Source: Clostridia bacterium (lineage in GTDB: Bacteria > Bacillota > Clostridia > UMGS1883). From it: DNA of 57,521 nucleotides. A program made the position numbers and the translations under genes. Location of the stretch: NCBI GenBank assembly GCA_030527235.1, contig JAUNBL010000008.1, positions 1-57,521 of the forward strand, given 5' to 3'. This document shows positions 26,439-33,700 of this stretch, piece after piece (within the stretch, counting starts at the first letter, position 1; the number at the start of each line of letters is the position of its first letter). Under the pieces are notes generated by a model. It was not told the DNA's origin and searched no databases. It was given only the letters and a program-made list of their open reading frames with translations.

Positions 26439-27291
26439 TTTGCTCCACTTCCTTTATTATTTTCATCAATGCCTCAAACGCCATAGTGAACTTTCCGGCA
26501 TCGCTCTTGGAAAGTTTTGTCATTTTATCGTCCTTCTCAAGAGCCGCCAGCCCTTCAAAGCTGCCTAAATGCGGCTCCAGGCTCAAAAATCCGCAGTAGC
26601 CTCTGTCCGAAAGCGCGCGTATAATTTCACGCACACAGCCGTCGCCCTGTCCGGCCGGCACAACAGCGCCATCCTTTTGCGCATCCTTTATATGCACATA
26701 TTCTATATATTCTTCTATCTCGTAATAGGCATCGGGGAAAACCGTCTGACCGCACTGCACAAAGTTCGCCATATCAAATACGGCGCGCAGGTGTTCTGAG
26801 CCAACGCTCTCAAAGATGTCGCGGCAGCGGCGCGCCGTCTCACCATAGATGTCCTTTTCATTTTCATGGAGCAGCACCACTCCTTCTCGCTTGGCCTCCT
26901 CCGCCATGGCGTTCATTCTGAAAAGCGCCTCGTCACGGTGCAAATCCTTCTCGTTTGCCGGCATGAAGAAGCTGAACACACGAATAAACTGCGTATCAAG
27001 CATTTTCGCCGTCCTAATCACGCGGCGGAGCTTCGCAAGATGCGCGTCAAAATCGTCTCCGATATCAATCTTTCCAATCGGAGAGCCTATTGAAGATGCC
27101 GAAATCTTGTATTCGCGCATCTGCTTTTTCAGCGCGGTGACTTCCTCGTCCGAAAGGTCGGCAATATTCTTCCCGTTTATTCCTCGCGGCTCAAAGTAGC
27201 TCATGCCAAGCTCCTTCAAGTGCGCAAACTGTTCTGCGGTTACGGGCGAAATTTCATCAGCAAAACCCGATAGCATTAAATTCATTTTCAA
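26431..27291 (-). CDS. sugar phosphate isomerase/epimerase family TIM-barrel protein, first gene of operon
   Basis: 286 residues of the AP_endonuc_2-like TIM barrel. Metal-ligand motifs are VLLHENEKDIYG (Glu), AVFDMANFVQCG (Asp), YVHIKDAQ (His) and FLSLEPHLG (Glu). It starts at ATG 27291 behind GGGAGG and opens the operon that ends with uxaC. It differs clearly from the second TIM-barrel gene (24535), so the two probably catalyse different steps. Candidate roles: epimerisation or isomerisation of a keto-uronate, or beta-elimination of a 3-ketoglycoside. Expression is probably controlled through the direct repeats at 27341-27371. Confidence 0.87.
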   Translation of the reverse strand: MKMNLMLSGFADEISPVTAEQFAHLKELGMSYFEPRGINGKNIADLSDEEVTALKKQMREYKISASSIGSPIGKIDIGDDFDAHLAKLRRVIRTAKMLDTQFIRVFSFFMPANEKDLHRDEALFRMNAMAEEAKREGVVLLHENEKDIYGETARRCRDIFESVGSEHLRAVFDMANFVQCGQTVFPDAYYEIEEYIEYVHIKDAQKDGAVVPAGQGDGCVREIIRALSDRGYCGFLSLEPHLGSFEGLAALEKDDKMTKLSKSDAGKFTMAFEALMKIIKEVEQNG

Positions 27292-27340
27292 TACCTCCCT
27301 TTCGCCAGTTTAGCATAGTTTTGGTATAACTTCTCGTACT

Positions 27341-27371
27341 ATATTGACTTAGCTATTGCGTATATTGACTT
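27341..27371. promoter_or_regulatory. AraC-type operator: two 10-bp direct repeats 21 bp apart
   Basis: ATATTGACTT occurs at 27341-27350 and again at 27362-27371, in the same orientation and exactly two helical turns apart, between the divergent uronate operon and the AraC gene. That geometry is classic for the two HTH motifs of AraC-family activators. The proximal half-site would abut the -35 region of a minus-strand promoter whose -10 could be TATGCT (27317-27312). The minus-strand promoter lacks a good -35, consistent with activator dependence. Confidence 0.6.
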
Positions 27372-27403
27372 TTTGTGTTAATATACTTGTGAGGCGATGC
27401 ACG

Positions 27404-28240
27404 ATGAGAAAGCTTTTATTTGAGGCGGCAAGCAAAGAGCGCGGCTTTTCTTACAGCCATATTCTGGACGAAAGGCCGCAGACGAACGATTTTACACTTC
27501 ACACGCACGAAAACCTATACGAAATCCTTTACGTTATCCGGGGCGACTGTGAGTTTCGCGCGGAGGGCAACACGTATGCCTTAAGCCGGGGCGGTTCAGC
27601 GCTCACCCACAACAATGAACTGCACCGTGTAATTCATTTAAGCAACGCCTGCTATGAGCGCGTTGTTATAAATCTGTCCCCTGAGTTTTTTGAGCAAAAC
27701 GGCTGCCTGCAATACGCACAGCCGTTTTGCGGCAGAAATATCGGCGAGGACAACGTAGTCTATGCAGATGGCCTTGAAGATGCCATGAGCCGCCTTGAGA
27801 GCTACGGCGGCAGTCCGGCGGTTACTCAGGCTGTTCTGATTGAGATTTTGCACCTTTTGGGCGAAGCGTTCAGGAGAAAAGGCGAAAAGGGTATTGCACA
27901 AAAGCATTTACGTGATATAATACTCTATATAAATGCGCATCTTGCGGAGGACTTGTCGCTTAACGCGCTCTGCGCGCGGTTTTACATAAACAAATCGTAC
28001 CTATGCCGCCTGTTCCGCAAGGAGACGGGGCTTACCATAAACCGCTATATTACGATAAAGCGTCTCGGCGAGGCGCTGCGCCTTTTTGACGAAGGCGCAA
28101 CGCTTACCGATGCCGCACTCGGCGCTGGCTTTGGCAGCTATTCAAATTTTTATAAAATGCATGTACGCGAAAAGGGTCTGCCGCCCTCGCGCAGCATGGG
28201 AATAAACACCAAAATTCCACCGAAAGGATGGTTCAAATGA
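27404..28240 (+). CDS. AraC family transcriptional regulator of the uronate cluster
   Basis: 278 residues from ATG 27404, chosen over the upstream ATG at 27356 because GAGG lies at 27391-27394 and homology-like sequence starts with RKLLFEAASKERGF. The N-terminal cupin (FTLHTHENLYEILYVIRGDCEF) would bind a sugar ligand. The C-terminal domain has two HTH motifs, LSLNALCARFYINKSYLCRLFRKETG and TLTDAALGAGFGSYSNFYKMHVREKGLPPS. It is divergent from the uronate operon and overlaps the kinase gene by ATGA. It presumably binds the 21-bp-spaced repeats upstream of both units and responds to a uronate or derivative. Confidence 0.92.
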   Translation: MRKLLFEAASKERGFSYSHILDERPQTNDFTLHTHENLYEILYVIRGDCEFRAEGNTYALSRGGSALTHNNELHRVIHLSNACYERVVINLSPEFFEQNGCLQYAQPFCGRNIGEDNVVYADGLEDAMSRLESYGGSPAVTQAVLIEILHLLGEAFRRKGEKGIAQKHLRDIILYINAHLAEDLSLNALCARFYINKSYLCRLFRKETGLTINRYITIKRLGEALRLFDEGATLTDAALGAGFGSYSNFYKMHVREKGLPPSRSMGINTKIPPKGWFK

Positions 28241-29418
28241 ATTTATCTTTGCAGGATGTTTTCTTGGCGGAGTATCCGCAGGCGAACGACATTAGGGAGG
28301 CGTTTTGTCCGTACCGGGTCTGTCCCATAGGCGCTCATTCTGACCATCAATACGGCTTGGTGAGCGGGTTTGCGATTGACCAAGGGATAAAGATGCTGTA
28401 TACCGTTACGGAAAATGGCGTTATCGAGCTTTCAAGCCGCAATTTTACCGGCAAGGTGCAGTTTCACATACATGACATACCAAAAAAACAGCTTGACTGG
28501 GCAGACTATCTGCGCGGCGCGGCGATGGCTCTCGGAATTAAGCATGAGCTGCACCGCGGCATTTACGGAGTGATTGAGGGCAGCCTTCCCGTGGGCGGTC
28601 TTTCTTCCAGCGCGGCGGTCATAATTTGCTTTCTCGCGGCGCTGTGCCGCGCCAACAAAATTGCGCTGACCGCACACGAGATGATAGAAACCGCGCTTTG
28701 GGCCGAAATGCACTACGTTGGCATAAACGTGGGGAAGCTCGACCAGTCCTGCGAGGTATACAGCCGCAAAGACAATCTGCTGTTTTTGGATACTCGTGAT
28801 GATACATATGAGCTTATCCCGCAGCATCCGAACATGGCGCCCTATGAGTTTGCGATATTCTTTTCAGGTGTGGAACGTACGCTTGTCGGCAGCAAGTTTA
28901 ACATGCGCGTGGACGAGCTTAAGGCGGCGTCATACGCGCTTAAAGGTTTTGCCAAAATGGAGTACGGCCGTTTTGCTGACAGCAGGCTTCGTGACGTACC
29001 GCGCGAAGTTTTTGATAAATACGCTTCCCGCCTTCCCGAAAATTGGTTTAAGCGGGCAACGCACTTTTACACAGAGTTTGAACGCGTACAAAAGGGCGCC
29101 GAGGCATGGCGCAGCGGGGATATCGCCGCTTTTGGGCGTCTTTCCTCGGAAAGCGGCTACAGCAGTATTTACAATTATGAAACCGGCTCCGATGAGCTCA
29201 AAGCGCTCTATGACATAATGCTCAAAGCCGATGGAGTGTACGGAGGACGTTTCAGCGGCGCGGGCTTCAAGGGCTGCGTAATGGCAATAATTGACCCGGC
29301 GTACGAAACCTCTATCAACAGTTATGTGTCGCGCGAATATCTGAAACTCTTCCCCGCGCTTGACGGCAAGTTCAGCGTCCATTTCTGCCATAGTTCGGAT
29401 GGAGTCAAGCTGTATTAA
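28237..29418 (+). CDS. galactokinase-family GHMP kinase, probable galacturonokinase type
   Basis: 393 residues from ATG 28237 (AAAGGA upstream, ATGA overlap with the regulator). The GHMP ATP-binding motif PVGGLSSSAAV lies near residue 115. True galactokinases carry GRVNLIGEHTDY near the N-terminus; this protein has PYRVCPIGAHSDHQYG, which resembles what I recall of plant galacturonokinase (PYRICPLGAHIDHQGG). With uxaC nearby, phosphorylation of D-galacturonate (or glucuronate) at C1 is a better guess than galactose. C-terminal GHMP motif: YGGRFSGAGFKGCVMAII. Substrate assignment is inference. Confidence 0.85.
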   Translation: MNLSLQDVFLAEYPQANDIREAFCPYRVCPIGAHSDHQYGLVSGFAIDQGIKMLYTVTENGVIELSSRNFTGKVQFHIHDIPKKQLDWADYLRGAAMALGIKHELHRGIYGVIEGSLPVGGLSSSAAVIICFLAALCRANKIALTAHEMIETALWAEMHYVGINVGKLDQSCEVYSRKDNLLFLDTRDDTYELIPQHPNMAPYEFAIFFSGVERTLVGSKFNMRVDELKAASYALKGFAKMEYGRFADSRLRDVPREVFDKYASRLPENWFKRATHFYTEFERVQKGAEAWRSGDIAAFGRLSSESGYSSIYNYETGSDELKALYDIMLKADGVYGGRFSGAGFKGCVMAIIDPAYETSINSYVSREYLKLFPALDGKFSVHFCHSSDGVKLY

Positions 29419-29458
29419 ATGTTAGCTTCTTTTTGCAAAGCCAAAATCTTAAATACAA

Positions 29459-29490
29459 ATCGCCCTCTGCTCTTACCGGCAGAGGGCGAT
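29459..29490. terminator. bidirectional hairpin between convergent kinase and ligase genes
   Basis: A 12-bp perfect stem (29459-29470 with 29479-29490) has an 8-base loop. It lies between the stop codons of two convergent genes (29418 and 29527). The tails are only moderately T-rich on both strands. Confidence 0.7.
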
Positions 29491-29526
29491 TAGCTTTGTT
29501 GCCGCATTCGCGCACAGACAGGCGTT

Positions 29527-30798
29527 TTAATAAAAGCGCGAGTATTTTTCGATTGCCGCTTCAACACCCATTTGCCGCGCTTCTTTAGCAGGGTTTGTCA
29601 TACGCTCGGCACGGCTGAAAACGGGTTCAAGAAACTTTTCTTCGCCTTTTTTACAACGCGTCAAGCCTTCGCCGGCTATTTGCACCAGGTCTGTAAGCAG
29701 CGAGCGGAGGCGTTCATATTCTATCGGACACTTGCCTTGTACCGCAAGCGCGCGCATGGCGGAATTTGGGAGCGGAATATCCTCTTTTGCAAGCCTTGAT
29801 GCGGCTTTTTCCATATTCGCCAAAAGCCCCTTGTTAAACGCACTCGGTGCAAACGTTTCTGACATCGGCTGTTCGCAGTCGCTGCGTATCTCCAGTGTAC
29901 CCCGCCGCGTTATTTCCACATTGCAAAATGACAAATAACACTCAATATCCGCCGCAGGCGCTGTTTTGAAATACTCTGACAGGATTTGCGGCTTGAACAC
30001 TTCGTACTTGCCGTTTCGTATACGGTTAAACATGCCTTTCTTTTTGAAAAGCTCTATAATGTCCTGCTCTGATTCAAGCTCGTCGTCTACAACGCCGGTT
30101 ATGGAAGGACACATTCCGAAAGCGCTTTTTTCCCACAGGTAATCGCGATAGCACAAAAAACGACCATTGTCAAAATCGTTGGAGTTTGCAAAAAGGAGCG
30201 CGCGCACAAAATCTGTTTTCGCAAAAAACGAGTACGCGCGAGCCAAGTCCCGTAGGTTCACGTCAAGATGCGTCTGTACGCTTGACAGATAGGCGGGAAA
30301 GTCGCACATACCATGTTCGCCGCGAAAACGAGTTAAGTACTCGCGCACCATATTATACGTCGAAAACTCCACCGGAAGCGGCTGTGCGTATTTCATGTAC
30401 GGGTTAGTCCCCATTCCGGTCAGAGTATGGTTATGACTCAGAAAATATTCCTGCGCAATCTGTGCATAGCTGTAAAACCGCTCTGCAAGTTCGGTAAGGC
30501 TTTCGCCGTGGTTTAACGCAATTTCAAAATTGTTATACGAGTTATCATAGGAAATACAGTCGCCGGCACCGTTGACAGCAAAGCATACGCGGCCTTGCTC
30601 ATCAAAAAGCTCCTCGTGAAATCCGCGCTTAAGGAAAATGTCAAACACGCCTCTTGCCACATCGATATCCACACGGCATTTCGCTTTGTTGATAAGCGGG
30701 AATTCGTGCTCCGTTCCGACGTGACGCGTATCACGCCGGAACGGGGCCAAAAAAGTCTTTTCTATGAGTGCGTCAATTAAGTCAACATCTTTTTTCAT
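29527..30798 (-). CDS. glutamate-cysteine ligase (GCS2) family ATP-dependent ligase
   Basis: 423 residues. The motif HVGTEHEFPLI near residue 26 and conserved blocks SYDNSYNNFEIALN, SSVQTHLDVNLRD, FANSNDFDNGRF and TLEIRSDCEQP fit the GCS2 carboxylate-amine ligase fold that couples glutamate to cysteine or another amine. Its start overlaps the stop of the large secreted protein gene by 4 bases (ATGA), tying it translationally to a polysaccharide-active exoprotein, an odd partner. No glutathione synthetase gene is nearby. It could make gamma-glutamylcysteine or another gamma-glutamyl product. Confidence 0.8.
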   Translation of the reverse strand: MKKDVDLIDALIEKTFLAPFRRDTRHVGTEHEFPLINKAKCRVDIDVARGVFDIFLKRGFHEELFDEQGRVCFAVNGAGDCISYDNSYNNFEIALNHGESLTELAERFYSYAQIAQEYFLSHNHTLTGMGTNPYMKYAQPLPVEFSTYNMVREYLTRFRGEHGMCDFPAYLSSVQTHLDVNLRDLARAYSFFAKTDFVRALLFANSNDFDNGRFLCYRDYLWEKSAFGMCPSITGVVDDELESEQDIIELFKKKGMFNRIRNGKYEVFKPQILSEYFKTAPAADIECYLSFCNVEITRRGTLEIRSDCEQPMSETFAPSAFNKGLLANMEKAASRLAKEDIPLPNSAMRALAVQGKCPIEYERLRSLLTDLVQIAGEGLTRCKKGEEKFLEPVFSRAERMTNPAKEARQMGVEAAIEKYSRFY

Positions 30799-33700
30799 TC
30801 AATCGTTTTGACCTCGCAAATCGGTTCCATGCCGTCCCACGCGAAGATACGCAGCGAGCTGCATTCTGTGTCCAGCTCAGAGACGACCTCAAGGCTGCGC
30901 GGCGTTTTGGCAAACGCACTTGTTATTTTAACAAGCGCTCCGTCCTCATCATATTGTGCAGCCACAAGTCTAACGTCTCTCGTCATAAACGAAGCTTCCA
31001 CCGTTATCGCATCCTCCGTAATGGACGTAATAGCAATTTGGTTCTGTTCAATCGGCGTATAACCCTCAATTTTGAGCGTTGGAGCGTACGCAGTGTTTTC
31101 GGAATAGAACACGCCGTATGCCTCGCTGCTCTCGGAAACAACCATAAAGTTAAGGCTTGTACGACCCTCAACACTGTTAAAGTATTCCGTAACGTCGAAC
31201 TCCACTGCATTCATGACCCCTGCGCCGAGTTCATCGCCAATATCCACCCTCGCAATCGGGTCGCAGTCCGGTATGCTCGTAATTCCCGCTACCGTGGCGC
31301 GAGTCCATGAGGAATCAAGATTCTCCATCGGGTAGAGCGCAAACTTCGTTGCAGTGGTTTGGTTGCTGTCCGCTCCTGTATAAAGAGTCACTGTCGCCTT
31401 TGTCGCCACGGTACCCTCATTACAGTCAAAGCCCATCAGCCCGAAAAGCGCCCCCGATGTGGAAGTTGTGCGGCTGTCCGCCATTATGCGGTTCTGATAC
31501 TCCGCCGTGTTCTCATGGTTCTGACCGGTAGCCCTCCTGATTGTCGCTCCGCGAAGCGCCGTAAGCGTATTTTCAGGTACGCTTGTACCCAGAAGGTTGT
31601 ACACAATCGTAACGTCATACGCCTCTCCGTCGGCGATAATATCGCTGCCTGTTGTATGCGAATATTCGTAGACATATCCGTCAGTTATAACAACACTCTC
31701 AAATCCATCCACCACTCCCGTGGAAAACGATTCCCCGAACGCAACTTTAGCTGCTGTATCCGCTTTGAGCTGTACGCCGTAATTGTCTGCATAGTGTACC
31801 GTCACATCCGAGGAGGAGATAGCTCTGTAAACAAGCGTGAGCGATGCATCGGCGCTCATCTTTGTCTTAGTGACGCTGCCTTCGGGTACGTACTCGTAAA
31901 GCGCTCCGTTTATGACCTTTCGCTCCTCAGGTACTATCGAGCAGCCGCCCGCACCGCCGTATTGCGATATATACTCAGTCATAAGCTCCTCTTGGTTTTC
32001 AGTGATATAATTTACCGGTACATTTATTTTCGTCCCCATTTGCAGTATCTGCTGCGCTGTAAGCGCGTGGTTGTAAATTCTAAAATCATCCAAATAGCCC
32101 TTATACCACTCGCCGCTGCCCCAGTTTGCACGGCCTATATACGCCACGCTTGAGCTGCCGAGTATATCAGTCAGAGCGTGTGCGCTCGCCAGCGTCGTTT
32201 TCAGCACGCCGTCAACATAGATATAAGTTGTGGATGGCTCTATCACAAGCGCAACATGCTTCCATGCAAGCGATGATGCCGCCGTTGGGTTAGTCGGACG
32301 CGTACCCTGATTGTTGTAGCGTTCCACCGTCATTGTTGTACCCTGGTCATAAAGCGCAAGATAGTGTTCGTAAGGATATGACTGAGCTGCCGCGCTGGGG
32401 GCTGCAAAGAACACCCAGCCGCCGTCTGCCGCGCTTGCCGCACCGTCCTTTTTATTGAAGAATGAAACCGTTATCGAATCATATCCCGTGAGCAGACTCC
32501 CGCCCGCATAGTCGTAAAGGTCAAGATAGCTGTTTGACGTGCCGTCAAAGTACGCAGCTCCTCCGTAAATCGAGTCCTCCGAAACCACAACGTCACCGTT
32601 TATCTCGGATTTGCCAAGCGCGCCTTTGAAGCCCGTAGTATAATCATCAAACGAAAGGTCTATCAGGACTCCGTCATCGTCAACCCCGCTGTTTTCGTAG
32701 TAAACCTCAACCTCGGCGCCGCTTCTCACGGTGAAAATCATGTCGGCCGCCTCGTTAAGAGTCTGGCTCATTGTATACTTTTTACCGTTGTGAATTACGT
32801 AAATCGGAGCGTAGTCACGCGCGTCCACAGTCATGCCCGTGGGAAGGGAAACGCTCATCGGCTCTGCAACGTCGTCACCGGTTTCGTCAATAAGATAAAA
32901 CTCCACATTTACCGAGGCGACACTCTCGCCGTACACCTCAATCTCCGCCGCACTCGGCCGCTGCAGCGAAGATTCAAAATCCACCGTCACATACCTTCCG
33001 TAAGCTTGCTCGTTAAACATAAGTTCACCCGGCGCACCTGAGCATTTCAAGTTGTTTGCGGCAGGCGACTGAGTATTGCTCACATATACGTTTATACTGT
33101 CCGCCACAGCGTTTTTCAAATTCACGCCGCTCACACGGCTGTTTACGCCCAAGTCAAACACTACGCGCGCGTCAGACGCTTCTTTCGCAATCCACTCAGT
33201 CGAAACATCGTTGTCATTTATTAGATTCTTTGTACCGTAAGGCATATGAGACGACACTTCGACATCTTTCGCGTACGCAATGTCGCGTGCACGTTCCTCA
33301 TCCGCTTCTTCGTCAACATTTTCTCCGTCGTAGGAAATGCTCGCTCCGCCGTCTATTGTAACATGCGTCTCGCGCAATTCATCGCCGCAGCGAAGCTTAA
33401 GCGTCGCTTCTGAAGCTTCTGCTGTAGGATTATTCACATAGAGGACGCCGTTTTTTGAAACCCAGGCGGAAAGCCGCCCGTCCGTTTGGATATACGCTTT
33501 TATCTCCTGTCCGTTTGCGGTAAGCGGCGCATCGTAAAAATACGCTATTGAACGATCCGCTTCAATGACCGTACTGTCCGCAAGCACCGGGGAGCCTTCA
33601 GTCGAAGTAAGGATCACATCAAGCGTTGCATCAATAGGTCTGTCAGTGTAAAAATGCGCTGTGAATATATACTCCTTGCCGTCGGGGTCTTTCAGCATTA

